Notes: generated by a model not told the origin, from the letters alone. DNA of 64,000 nucleotides from Pegoplata infirma (GCA_963921195.1 OY992537.1:207352581-207416580), one strand, 5' to 3'; positions 22,755 to 33,912 are shown, counted from the stretch's first letter. Numbers and translations are program-made.

Positions 22755-24285
22755 TTTTAACATGATAATGTTTTTAGGCTGGTGTCTATTTTTAAAAAAG
22801 TTGCAGGACGCCACCTCAGTTTGACTATAAAAGCTTACAATTAACGAAAAAGAAAATAAGAATTACTATTTTCATTTTCTTAAAACCAAAAATTTTAGTA
22901 ACTTTGGTTTGTAACTTGGATAATAATTCACCTCGTGGTGAATAAACCCGTTTTTCACCAGTTGGTGAATAAAAAGTAACATAATTATTTTTCAAAAAAA
23001 AAAATTTTTCATTAAAATTTTTTTTTCATCAAATTTTTTTTTATTAATTTTTTTTTTCATCAATTTTTTTTTTGTTCATCAAATTTTTTTTGTCATCAAT
23101 TTTATTTCTTCGTAAATTTTTTTTTTCATAAAATTTTTTTATTCATCAGTTTTTTTTTTCATCAAATTTTTTTTCTATCAAATTTTTTTTTTCCATCAAT
23201 TTTTTTTTTCATCAATTTTTTTTTTTTTATAAAATTTTTTTTTTCATCAAATTTTTTAATTTTTTTCAAATATTTTTTTTTTCATTACATTTTTTTTTTT
23301 ATCAAATTTCTTTTTTTTTTCATCAATATTTTTGGTTTTTCATCAAACTTTTTTTCCACCAATTTTTTGTTTTCATCAATTTTTATTTTTCATCAAATTT
23401 TTTTCGTGAATGTTTTTTTTTATAATTTTTTTTTCATGAAAGTTTTTTTACGTCAATTTTTTGTTCATCAAATTTTTTTTTATATTTTTTTTTTTTTCAA
23501 AAAAATTTTAATCAAAATTTTTTTTATAAAAAAATTTTTTTCTTCATCAAAAACTTTTTATAACCTCCACTCTAGTTTGTCATTCCGTTTATAACTCATC
23601 GAAATATCGGTCTGGGGCCCCATAAAGTATATTTATTCATGATCCCCGATCGATTGTAAGACGATGTCCGTTTGTCCGTCTGTCTGTGGAAATGGTGATC
23701 ACGGCCAAAATATTACACGTAGATGACTGAAACTTAACACATTTTTTAGAAGTTCTCCCGAGATGTTTGGTATCGCATTTGAGCGATATCGGTTCAGCGG
23801 TTTAAAAGTTATGAACGAAAATGTAAGGACACCTCAAAAATTTTAGTGCATTCAACATAACCTAAAAATACAAAATGCTTTAATTCGGCTGCTGGTTGAC
23901 TTATGTGAACATATTTGAACACCAAATGGTATTTAAACAAGTATAAACATATTTTTTGACAAAAAAAATCGCGGATTTTTTTTTTTACCAAATTTTTTTT
24001 TCGCGAAATTTTTTTTTTTTCAAAAGTAATTTCCTTTTAAGTAAAGTTTTTGCAATAATCTTTTAGAAATTGTGGAGGGTAGAACTACATTCGGCAAGGC
24101 CGAATTTAACTTTTTTACTTGTTTTTATTTCAATTCGTTTTGCATGGAATAGCAAAGTAATATAACATTATTTTTTCTAAAAAAAAATTGCTTTGGCAAT
24201 TACACCCAAATCCTTCGCAGAACATTATCATCATTTAATGTTTTAAGCAAGAGTACAAAACAGGCATTTTTTATTAGATCATTGA
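22755..24285 (+). repeat. Repeat R, copy R2 (interrupted)
   Basis: It has the same head, T-rich minisatellite (22985-23560) and tail as R1, with a mini-me-like repeat inserted at 23570-24125 between minisatellite and tail. The TATA-like CTATAAAAG is at 22825-22833 and the dyad pair at 22927-22942 and 22954-22969. Class unknown. Confidence 0.7.
23570..24125 (-). repeat. mini-me-like repeat C
   Basis: On the minus strand it runs from ACAAGTAAAAAAGTT and the ATTCGGC..GCCGAAT-type hairpin (near 24090) through the GTCY microsatellite (about 23665-23690) to the decayed GGAGGTTATA end. It interrupts R2. Confidence 0.75.
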
Positions 24286-25420
24286 TTTTTTCATAATTTG
24301 TATTATTTTTTTTTAATTGAGTTTTTGAAAATTATCATTTATTTTATATATTTTTGGTTACATAAAACTTTTTAATTACTGCAATAAAAATATTATAAAC
24401 TTTAGAAAATTATTCATTAATCCAATGAAAAACCCATTGGCTCACTTTCATAGATTGTATGAACATTTGGATAGCTATGAACAAAATTCGTTCAGTGCCA
24501 AGCAAAAATTTAGCTGAACTGAAAGCAGATTCACGAGCAGGAATCACGAGTCAAAAAGCGCAGCTAAACCACAGGAATTTATTAATGATTCCTGTGGGCG
24601 ATGTCACAGTTTAGATCACTTTATATAGTGATCTAAACTGAGAGAGTGCAATTATGATGTAGTGAATTTTCAGAATTTCAAAATTTTATAACTCGAGTTT
24701 TGAATTTTTTTATTTTTTTTTTCGGCAAAATGATTCCTTCACAAGAAAATAAAAAAAAAAATATTTTTATTTTTTTTTAAACAAAAAAAAATTTGTTCTT
24801 CAAAACTTTGCTGGGAAAGTTGAATAGTTCTTGAAACCTACAAAATTTCAGTAGTTACATTAAAGGTAGCCAATAGCTGAAGTATTAAACGAGCGGGGTT
24901 TTTTTTTTAACAAATAAGAACAAAAGAATATTTAATCGAATACTTTTAAGTTGAAGATTGTAAAAAAAAACAAGTGAATACTACGATAATAATGATTATA
25001 AAATGTGATGATGATGAAGAAGATCATCATTATTATCATAAAGGTTTCTTAGTGTGTATTTTATATAGTTTGTTACACACCACAGGGGTGTTGTATACGA
25101 AAGGAGACTTTATGTTACCACACACAGTCACGCTATATTATTTTTATTTTTTTCTTAAAATTAGAAATTAAAACGAAAATTTAATGTGTATAACAAATGC
25201 AACAACAATAATAGCAGATCCAGCTTCTAAGAACATCAGGAGGTTAAAAAGGAAATCGAAGAAAACATGTTTCCAATTGTAATTATTTTCAGTTCAAGTG
25301 CCATAGCTACTGCCAAGCAACCATACTAAACTCCAATAACTTATGAGCTCATCTTCTATTTAATGAGGGAAGGATACTTTAGAAAGGAAATTGAATGTAG
25401 GAGAATTTCTAATTAAAGGA
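24286..25420. other. A+T-rich stretch, no gene recognised
   Basis: It includes a perfect 13-bp-arm hairpin at 24608-24639 and a TGATGATGA..TCATCATTATTATCA inverted microsatellite at about 24990-25045. No bounded element or gene was found. Confidence 0.5.
24608..24639. repeat. Perfect 13-bp inverted repeat
   Basis: AGTTTAGATCACT and its exact inverse flank TTATAT. It is not followed by a T run positioned as a terminator, and its role is unknown. Confidence 0.8.
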
Positions 25421-25683
25421 GTTCCCATTAAAAAATGGTCTAGATCTTATCTTATCTGTTAATATCTAATCATATATGATCGTATCTGATTGTATATAAT
25501 TATATCTGAAATAGCCAAAATCGGGATCTAATTGAAATCTTGGATTTCGTCAACATTAGCACAAATTTGTAATTTATTAATTCTGATCAGATACAATTAT
25601 ATAACATCAGACGCACTTATATATTATCAGATCAAAGCAGATCAGATAAGGCCAAATCGATTTTTACATGGGTTCCCTTCATT
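25420..25683. repeat. Inverted-end repeat with TATCTGAT words
   Basis: CCCATTAAAAAATGGTCTAG on the left resembles the inverse of the right end (CCATGTAAAAATCG). The interior alternates ATCTGATTGTATATAATTA and its inverse. No TSD was found. Confidence 0.4.
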
Positions 25684-25849
25684 GTAAATGAACTCTGCGC
25701 CACGTTATTTGAGTGCGCTCAAAAAATAAAAACATATAATTAAAAATTTGGAAAAATGTCCTCGAAAATAGTACAGTTCGACAAAAATGAGCAACAAAAA
25801 ATTTGCAAAGGCTCTCATACTAAAATTCGACTTGGTTGAAGTCCACCAA

Positions 25850-25939
25850 CAAGGGAAGTCTCAATGATGTCACCCTCCGATCGTCATAAAATTTAGGAAT
25901 TTTTAATTTTTTTACGATGTAAACCTTTTTACTCAAAAT
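25850..25939. repeat. Fragment of CAAGGGAAGTCT foldback family P
   Basis: CAAGGGAAGTCTC and GTCACCCTCCGATC match the left end of P1 (34474). After about 65 bp it jumps to TTTTTTACGAT, which lies deeper in P1, suggesting an internal deletion. Confidence 0.5.
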
Positions 25940-25941
25940 TA

Positions 25942-27342
25942 CACTAAAAAAAAAACTTGTAAATTTCAAGAAAAGTTTGTATTTATTTTTTTTTCTATCT
26001 CCTATTTGACAAGAACTCCTTGTTATTTTACAAGTTTTTTACCAATAATTTTGTAATTTTACAAGCTTTTTACCAAAAAATTTTAACTATGCAATTTCCT
26101 TTTAAAAACTACGAACTTTTTTGTAATTTTACAAGATGTTTACCAATAAAATTGTGAATTTACGATTTTGGGGAAATAAAACTTACAAGAAATTCTTGTA
26201 AATTTACTAGATTTTTTTTTTTTTGTAAAAAATCGTGGAAATAATAATGTAAAATTACAAAAAAACTGTAAAATTACAAAAAAAAGTAAATTTCGATCGA
26301 TAATTATTTGAATGTGTGTGTGGAAGAAGGTGCTAAAATCCAATTTTTGGAAATCGCGTTTTTTTGCAAAATCGTATCTCCCTTCAATAGTTAGATCTAT
26401 TTGCGAACAAATTTGTTAAAAACTTGATCGTTTTCTGTCATAAAATTTACCTTAAAAGTTCAATTTTAACGATTTTTGGAAATATTTTATATTTTCCCCC
26501 GAATACTACCATGTATTTTGCAGTTAAACTAAAGGTGGTATATCAAAATTCTTGCATGTGAGATGGTTAACGTGTAGAAAACATCCAAGGCTTTAACATG
26601 TGCCCATTTGTTTGGAAAAAAACGCTTTCATATCAAATCTATCTATAGTTAAAGTGTGAATATGGAAAAAGGTGCTATATCCATACAAAAACACAATATT
26701 GTTTACGAAATACTGAGGGCGGATTTAGATAATCTATCCAATTTTTGAGTTAAAACAATAAAATTGAATGGTTAGTAACTTATATTATAAATTGCGCAAA
26801 TTTTTTTTTAACCCATTACGCGAAAATCTGTTCAAAATAAACCATAAACCACTTGTTTTTTGTAAAATTAATTACCTTTTATTATTCTTATATAAAAATG
26901 AGTATTGCTGGACCCCGTCTAAATTTTGCAGAATTCATCATGCCAAATTTTAATTTTTAAAAAATAACACAAAAAACAGAAAACTACTTGGCAAATGTAT
27001 TGAAATTCCTAGTAGAAATTGTAACATAGCACCTTATTCCACTAGAACAAAATTTCACATGCAATTTTTTGCTACTTCCGCTCATTCTATTTTTATGAAA
27101 TTTTGTACATAGATGCAAATGGTCAATCTTTGTAGATCTGCAAAAAGAAAATTAAGAAATTAATTTTTTTTCGCGACTTATTAAGTTTTTTGCTTCTCCT
27201 ATACAATTTGGTTTTTGGATTTTAGCACCTTGTTCCACACCCACATTCATTTGTTAAAAAACAAGAAAAACTGTCAAATATTGTTAAATGGGATTATGAG
27301 ACTTCTTCTAGTAATTTGACAAGGTTTTATTTTTTTTGAGTG
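25942..27342. mobile_element. CACTA..GAGTG MITE (M2) with nested element
   Basis: TA|CACTAAAAAAAAAACTTG and TTTTTTGAGTG|TA delimit it. The interior repeats TTTACAAGAAATTCTTGTAA-type words also found in M3 and M6. It is interrupted by S1 at 26310-27248. Confidence 0.7.
26310..27248. mobile_element. Inverted-repeat element S1 with 4-bp TSD
   Basis: Ends GAATGTGTGTGTGGAAGAAG and, inverted, GAATGTGGGTGTGGAACAAG continue into GGTGCTAAAATCCAA; ATTT flanks both sides. M3 shows the uninterrupted ATTGTTTGTTAAAAAAC. The class is not resolved. An internal copy of GTGTGAATATGGAAAAAGG lies at about 26655. Confidence 0.65.
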
Positions 27343-27660
27343 TAGGCACTTGAAATTTGGAAAGTATGTATTCTACGGCGAAAAAGTAATATTCTAAGAG
27401 AAGTATTTTAAGAAACTCCGTTTCTAAAAAATGTGTAGTTTTTGGTACTTTTTATATATTTCGAAATAATGGTCCTAGAAATTTGAAATTTTTAATACAT
27501 GATCCTTCGGTGAAAAAACATTTTAAATGATCCTCCAGAAGAAATAATATCTTAAAGAAGGTCATGTTTTGAAATTTAAAATTTTATCATAAAATGGAGT
27601 ATCTAACTTAATTGGTAAAAATGGGAAAAAACTGTACTTTTAAATAAAAAAACTCCTTAC
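27343..27660. repeat. Family Z sequence
   Basis: GGTACTTTTTATATATTTCG and AATAATGGTCCTAGAA resemble the degenerate repeat at 4266-4790. No gene is present. Confidence 0.4.
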
Positions 27661-27661
27661 T

Positions 27662-28053
27662 CAATAAACCAAATAAAAATAAGTGACAAAGTATCACCTG
27701 TAGATACCGATTACGGTATCACCTTTAATTTAAATTATGATAACATTTTCGTACTTCAGCCGATTTTTCTATCGTCATTCCCGGAAATTTCGATAGCGAA
27801 AACGATATCACATTTCTATATCGAAACGATATCGTTATCGCCTAAAATAACGATAGTTTTTCGATAAATTCTTGAAAATGGCGATTTTCAATCGTTATGA
27901 CTGGAATATCGGTAAAAACGATATCATATTTTTATGGAAGAACGATATCATAAGGTAAGGTACATTGAGAATGAAAACTCTATCGTTTTCGTATAGTATG
28001 TGATAATTGAGTGATATTACCTTGATATCATAACGGTATTGTTTGGTTTATTG
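27662..28053. repeat. Inverted-end repeat with CGATATCGTT words
   Basis: CAATAAACCAAA at the left and its exact inverse TTTGGTTTATTG at the right bound a region dense in AACGATATCA and CGATAGTTTTCG-like dyads. No TSD was recognised. Confidence 0.5.
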
Positions 28054-28330
28054 GATAGGGGAAAATTTTTGAATTGGCAAATCTAATCCTGATCGTCTAA
28101 TTTTCCAATATTTAGTATTACCGATAACGAAGTTTCGGAGGGCATGCCAGTCCTTAAATATACACACAGAAAAAAACTTAATAATTTCCAACTTTAATTC
28201 AGTTGATGCAACAAAAAATCGGGTAATCCACTTGCACAAAGGTGGTCACAATTGAATATTGGTAGTTACAACTAATTTCAGTTGACAAAACTGACTTTTA
28301 AATAGAAACAACTACATAATTCGGTTGTCA

Positions 28331-28852
28331 CCAAGGTTGGTTACCGAAACGAATAACGGTAAGGGTAACGGTAACGGTATCTAATTTTTATTTATTTCGG
28401 TAAAGGTAACGGTAAGTGTTTTCAAATCGTTTCGGTAACGGTATGTACCGGTACCGAACCAACCAAACCGGTACGTACCGGTATTATTAATTTAGTTAAA
28501 AATTTGAAAAAAGATAGAACTGAAAGCTAAAAATATTTTATAGACCCAAAAACCAGTATAGATTTGATATGATTATTATTTTTGTCATTTATTTTATGAT
28601 AATTTGCAAATTATAAATTTAAAATTATGGTAGCAATTTGGTTTTTTTTTTTTTGTTCGTTAAAATCCCTTAAAACAGGTAAAATTTTGAATACCGGTAC
28701 AATACCGGTAACTTCTAATAATTATAACGGTAACGGTAAGGGTAACGGTATTTTAAAAATATTTTTAGCGGCATCGGTAACGGTAACGGTATTCGATTTG
28801 AAAGGGTTTTGAATCGGTAACGGTGTAATAAGGGTAACGGTAACCAACCATG
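28331..28852. mobile_element. hAT-type MITE with GGTAAC hexamer repeats
   Basis: The ends CAAGGTTGGTTACCG and, inverted, CATGGTTGGTTACCG are flanked by exact GTTGTCAC (28323-28330, 28853-28860). Both subterminal regions are built from GGTAACGGTA hexamer-like repeats, with GTACCGGTAC dyads further in. 522 bp, non-coding. Confidence 0.92.
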
Positions 28853-28860
28853 GTTGTCAC

Positions 28861-29410
28861 AGCCGAATTTAGTAGCAGCAACCAAAAATCCAGTTGAAAA
28901 TTTATTTGCTGTATGTAAACGTGTTTTTTCTTGTGCTAAGGTATACTTCCCTCTTGTGTAAGGAAGTACATAAATATTGCCTACAGGTAGTAAAAACAAA
29001 AGATATATAAAGAAACAAAACAACAACAAGACTTGAACAACAAATGAACAGCACAGTACCAATTTTTCTTTATAAATCTTGTATTTTCTTGTCGTCTAAA
29101 TTATATAAATTTTTACGTTTTTTTTTTTTTTTTGTTTCAAAAGAAAAATTATGTTATTTATGTTTTTCGTGTGTTTGAGAAGAAATACAGAACGAGAGAG
29201 AAAAAAAAACGTAAGTTAGTGTCTGTAAATGACAGCAGGACTAAATAAATTTTGAAAACACTTTGAGCAGAAAGTATAGGTAAATCTGAAAGCAGGATAT
29301 GCCAGGGATTGAAAAATCACAAAAACAACCTTGTAAATTGCTAGAAATAATCTCGTAATCTTGTAAAATTACAAAAAAGCTCGTAATTTTTGCTAAGAAT
29401 TCTCGTAAAA
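28861..29410. other. A+T-rich stretch, no gene recognised
   Basis: Only homopolymers and part of the sequence that received the GGTAAC-rich hAT are seen. Confidence 0.4.
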
Positions 29411-29414
29411 CTGC

Positions 29415-29690
29415 ACTCGAAGAAAAAGCTTCATTATATTTATGAAAATTGTAATAAATATAATGAAGATCTTCATTAAAGTTCGTCCAATGTAACAGTT
29501 TCAAAATATAATAAAATAGTTTCATAAATACAATGAAATAGTTTCATAATTGTTCATAGAGTCAATATTTAAGAAATTTTTAAATTTTTTTATGAAAGTT
29601 TTCATTATATTTATGAAAACTTTCATACAATACAATTACATAAACATTTATGAAACTCTTCATAAATATTATGAAATGTTCAAATTCTGA
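29415..29690. repeat. Cluster of TTCATTATATTTATGAAA palindromes
   Basis: Multiple TTTATGAAA / TTTCATAAA dyads and TCATTATATTTATGAAAA occur in both orientations. It looks like the end of a MITE, but its limits are unclear. Confidence 0.45.
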
Positions 29691-29691
29691 T

Positions 29692-29850
29692 TAATTTTTA
29701 TTAAAAAATAAAAATTGTTTTATTCGACCTTTAAAATATTATATTTTGAGTAGGTTTATTCTAGCCCGAGGGCATTATTTCCTTTACTAATTAAAACTAT
29801 GATACTCTCATAGAATAATTTTCAAGAAAATTATTTTTCTGTTATTAGAA
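29692..29850 (+). repeat. Family D, copy D4
   Basis: It matches D1 from TTCTGATTAATTTTTATT to AATTATTTTTCTGTT and then breaks off. Confidence 0.65.
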
Positions 29851-29963
29851 AGTTACCAGCCTTATCGAGGTATGACTGGCTGTGACTGTCATAAGTTCAT
29901 TTTTATAACAAATTCGTTATAATAAAATTTTTGCATTTTTCAAGTCTATGATCATCTCTAGGG

Positions 29964-30574
29964 CAGCCTTCGTTGAACACGAACTGGATAGAATACGTTT
30001 GAAATAAGAGACTAAATGTAGTAAAACCGCATTTACAGTTTTTATTTTCGTGATCCCGTTTCCTTTTAAAAGGACTTCAAAGTTTAAGTGGACTAAATTT
30101 TATAAAATATTTTTTTAATATTTGTGCTTGCCCTAGAATGCAACTAGGGATAGAAAATGAAAGAGGAGGATCTCTCCTAATTTTCCTATTTTTATTATTT
30201 CTACATACCAGGAAAATGAAGGTATGTTACGTCCTTTCAAAAATATATTCTTCACTATCATTTAAAATGTTTAACAAAATATTTTGATAAAGTTTTCAAA
30301 TGAATTTATTGACATGCTTTTATCCCGATATGGCAAAATAGGAAAAGGGAAAGATTAGGGGAGATCCTTCTTTTTCATTTGCCAGTGTCATCCTAGGAGA
30401 AATACTCATATTTTAAAAATATTTTACAAATTGTATCCTTTAAAACTTTGAAGTCCTTTTAAAAGGAAACAGGATCACGAAATGAAAAACAGCAAATGCA
30501 GCTTTTCTTCATTTGGTTTCTACTTTCAGACGTATACCATCCGGTTCATGTTTAATATTGGCTGTCGGACTGTG
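29964..30574. mobile_element. Foldback family K, copy K3
   Basis: It matches K2 along its length and is palindromic. The right end GGCTGTCGGACTGTG is followed by TTA. The left terminal CACCGTCCGACA is missing. Confidence 0.65.
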
Positions 30575-30628
30575 TTATCATTGTCATACTTATTTTTCTT
30601 TTTAAGATCTTTAAATATCCTAAAAAAC

Positions 30629-30856
30629 GTAAATGAAATAATTGAGCTCGAGGTCTATTGTTTTAAATAATTTTTTTTTATTCCAACGATATTTTGAAAT
30701 TCATCGAATTTCATCCTCAGGGACACTTGTAAAAATTGTTTTGTGTAATTTTTACAAGTGGCCCTGAGGATGAAATTCGATGAATTTCGAAATATCGGAG
30801 AAATGAAATAAAAATTGTTTAAAACAACAGACCTCGAGCTCAGTTATTTCATTTAC
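30629..30856. repeat. Long near-perfect hairpin, 109-bp arms, 9-bp loop
   Basis: The arms 30629-30737 and 30747-30856 are inverted copies (GTAAATGAAATAATTGAGCTC ends; inner CACTTGTAAAAATT) with about 10% differences. The loop is only GTTTTGTGT. Such a structure would be a strong dsRNA source if transcribed. Confidence 0.85.
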
Positions 30857-31453
30857 ATTACAAATTAAAAGGTCGAATAAATACAACATTCAATTTATCC
30901 TAAAAAACTGTATACTTATTGTGCACAGTATATTCACATCTTTTCGTTATCGTAATTTTAAACCTTGTCCCTTTAAGTCAATGTAATTATGTAATTGACT
31001 TCAAGAGGTTTTTTGTTTTTTTTTTTGGTTTCTTTTATATTTTTTTTTGGGTTGTTTCATTCACATTTTCCTAATAAATTAAAGTTTCACAACATATTGT
31101 ATGTCCTTGTTTCCTTTTTCTTAGTACGAGGCGCCCATCATCATCTTCTTCTTCAGTATTATCATCATTATACTGTAATTTTTAAAACAATTGTTGGCTT
31201 CTGTTGTGTGTTTCTACTCAAGTTTTATTATCTTATTATTTTTTTGTGGTTATGGGACACCTTATTTAGTTTTTTTTTGTTGTCCTAATTTTAGTGTCAT
31301 GTGGCACAATTAGGATATTTGTTATGTTTAAGAAATTTAAGGTGAATTAAGAATTTAAGATGAATAAATTACAATTTTTATCTAAATTTGTTTAACAAAC
31401 ATTTTGTGTTTCTTTTGAGATTCGAATTTTAGGGGAAAAACTTTTCAAGCTAA
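30857..31453. other. Possible LTR-derived sequence before a primer-binding site
   Basis: No gene is recognised. Because a primer-binding site follows at 31454, the upstream sequence (from perhaps TGTCATGTGGCACA at about 31293, with AATAAA near 31363) may be an old 5' LTR. No second copy lies in the window. Confidence 0.3.
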
Positions 31454-31471
31454 TGGCGCCTGAACAGGGAC
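31454..31471 (+). promoter_or_regulatory. tRNA-Lys-type primer-binding site
   Basis: TGGCGCCTGAACAGGGAC is complementary over 18 bases to the 3' end of a tRNA-Lys, with one G-U position relative to the UUU isoacceptor. It is where an LTR retroelement would start minus-strand DNA. No gag or pol frame follows, so it is a remnant or a non-autonomous element. Confidence 0.6.
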
Positions 31472-32219
31472 AAAATTTAGAAACGCAATGCAGAAACAAG
31501 GAGTCGGTCCAAATTAATGGCAGCAACTAAAACGACAACTTATCAGCTAACATTGCATTTCGATTCTAACAGCTGTGGGGTTACCGCGTATTTCGATTCG
31601 AAACGGAAACGTTTTTGAACAGAATTGTCTTTTGGCAAATAATTAAAAAGAAAATATTTTTTTAAGTTAACGAATTTATTGTTACGAAATGTTTAAAATG
31701 CCCGAAATCGAACGATTTCTTTCGAATAAAATTACGCTGTAACCACCTGGTCTTATTTAAGAAAAAAAAGTAAGAAAATTATAGTCGGTCAAGACCGTCC
31801 AAATAATACCCTACACCAGAGTTTCCCGAAAAATGGGTCCCAAGTTCAAAGATGGGCCGATTAGATCTATATTTTGTCAAATATTTAATAAGTGTAAAAA
31901 ACACTCACAAATCAAAATTGAGTGAAGTAGGTTTCGATTTGTTGCCAATAAACTGCTTAAAGGCGAAATTTTCACATGGGGCCTAAGTCCAAAAATGGTT
32001 CGATGGTAATCAGATTTGATAAGGTTGTTAAACGCGTTTAACATACACAAACAAAATTTTTATGTGAAAATCGGGAAGGTGGTTTGTATGGGGGCTACAA
32101 GAAGAACTGATCCGATTCCTTCAAAATTCGGAATGGTGATTTGTAAGGACAAAACACGTTTATGTGTTAAATTTCGAAACGAAACCCATTATAGTACGGT
32201 TATTAGAGTCATTTGATCC

Positions 32220-32686
32220 TGTAGCATATGTAGCATGAATTAAATGCGTTATTAACAATAACTGTATTTTACTGTATTTTGACGATATTTTGGATAACTG
32301 AAATATGAGTATTATACAAAGTACAGAACGATACACACTGTTTGCATTGTACAACAACTATTGAAGCTACAGTAAACTAAGCTTAGAATACTCAGTCAAA
32401 CTGTAATAACTTCTACTGTAAATCTTATTGAACAGTCAACCCTTGTGGTGTTGTACGATGATCGTTGTTTCGTACTTAACGAATCTAACTAAATATGTTA
32501 AGTCCATTGCTACATTTCCCCACTGTTAATTTAAATGCAAACTAATCAATTTTGTACTATAAATTAAGTCCAATTTTAATGAATAAAGACAATTGAAAAA
32601 CAAAGCTCAACCGGCTTATCAATTTATAACAAAGCTCAACCGGCTTAACAGTTTATAACAAAGCTCAACCGGCTTAACAAATTATA
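32220..32686 (+). mobile_element. Possible solo LTR inside mini-me B
   Basis: The insertion begins TGTAGCATATG and ends at ATTATA, with ATCC on both sides. TATAAA (about 32554) and AATAAA (about 32582) lie 28 bp apart, as in a short R region. A 3 x 29-bp repeat closes it. The end is not the usual CA, so the call is tentative. Confidence 0.35.
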
Positions 32687-32687
32687 A
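32601..32687 (+). repeat. 3 x 29-bp tandem repeat
   Basis: CAAAGCTCAACCGGCTTA.. units start at 32601, 32630 and 32659 with two or three differences. Confidence 0.9.
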
Positions 32688-33086
32688 TCCGAAACTAAAG
32701 AGGACCTTTGTATGGGGGCTAGGTCTAAATATGAACCGATTTTTTAAAATTTCAATAGGCTTCGTCCAAAAGAGGCTTAGGTTTCAAATTTCAAGTCAAT
32801 TGGCTAAAAATTACGACCTGTATCGTGTTTACACCGTTTACATTGACAGACAGACGGACGGACGGACGGACGGACATCGCTAAATCGACTCAAAAAGTGA
32901 TTCTGAGTCGATCGGTATACTTGAATGTGGGTCTAGGGCCAATATTTCGGGTAGTTACAAACATCAGCACAACCTCGTTATACCCTGTACCACAGTGTGG
33001 TGTAGGGTATAAAAATGGTGGTCAATAAAAGCAGGCGAGAAAGTTTTTCTTCTAGAAACCAATATTTCACAGTTTTCCTTGTTTTT

Positions 33087-33633
33087 TAACAACCAAATTT
33101 GGATCGAAATTAAATTTTTTTTGATTTTAACAATTTTTTTTTTTTGTAATTTTACAATTTTTTTTTGTAATTTTAAATTTTTTTTTGTAATTTTACATAT
33201 TTTTTTTTTGTAATTTTACATTTTTATTTGTAATTTTACAATTTTTTTTTTTTGTAATTTGCAAATTTCCAAGATAATTTTACAAAAAAAAAAAACTATT
33301 AAATTCACGAGAATTCCTTGTAGTTTTTATTGCGCCAAAAAAAATTTTCAATTTTATTGGTAAAAAGCTTGTAAAATTACAAAATTATTGGTAAAAAGCC
33401 TGTAAAATCACTAGCAATTCTCGTAAAATAGGAGGTAGCAAAAAATCTAGCAAAATTACGAAACTTCCTTGTAAATTTTATCGTGTCAAAAAATTTGTAA
33501 ATTTGCAATTTTAGTGGTAAAAGCCGTGTAAAATTACAAAATTATTGTTAAAAAGCTTGTAAAATTACAAGGAATTTTTGTCATATAGGAGGTAGCAAAC
33601 AAAAAAAAATTTCCTGTAATTTTACAAGGTTTA
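33087..33633. repeat. MITE-like sequence of the M2/M3 family, inverted parts
   Basis: TTGTAATTTTACA runs, CACGAGAATTCCTTGTA and AGGAGGTAGCAAA match internal parts of M3 and M6. Clear ends are missing. Confidence 0.5.
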
Positions 33634-33758
33634 TTTTGAAAGCTAACATTGCACAGATGTATATTGTGTTTTTCTTTATTACCTAATTTCTTCTGTTTAT
33701 ATAAATTACGAAATGAAGAAGAGTACAATATAAATCAGTGTAATGTTAGCTTTCAAAA
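33634..33758. repeat. Hairpin with about 35-bp arms
   Basis: TTTTGAAAGCTAACATTGCA at the left and its inverse TGTAATGTTAGCTTTCAAAA at the right enclose about 55 bp. A precursor RNA is possible, but nothing beyond folding supports it. Confidence 0.6.
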
Positions 33759-33912
33759 TCGACCACTCTCTTGTTTGTAAGTGATGCCGTTCAAAGTTAC
33801 AATCAAATCCACAGGGCCGCCTAAAAGCGGCCTTATGCATTAGAGGGTTAAGCAATCTTTACTTTTTTCACTCGTTTCTCAATATTACACCTGGAATTTA
33901 AATTCCTATCTA

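Larger units (their letters stand above)
31769..33013 (+). repeat. mini-me-like repeat B
   Basis: It starts AAGTAAGAAAATTATAGTCG with a GGTC-AA-GACC hairpin and ACCCTACACC. It has GACA(GACG)n at 32845-32876 and ends ATACCCTGTACCACAGTGTGG..TAGGGTATAA. It is interrupted by the candidate solo LTR at 32220-32686. Confidence 0.7.

Noticed and set aside
27662..28053. hAT assignment for the CAATAAACCAAA element
   Set aside because: No 8-bp duplication flanks it; kept only as an inverted-end repeat.
28715..29062. 115-codon minus-strand frame
   Set aside because: It begins in non-coding flank and runs into GGTAAC hexamers of a MITE, giving low-complexity RY-rich sequence.
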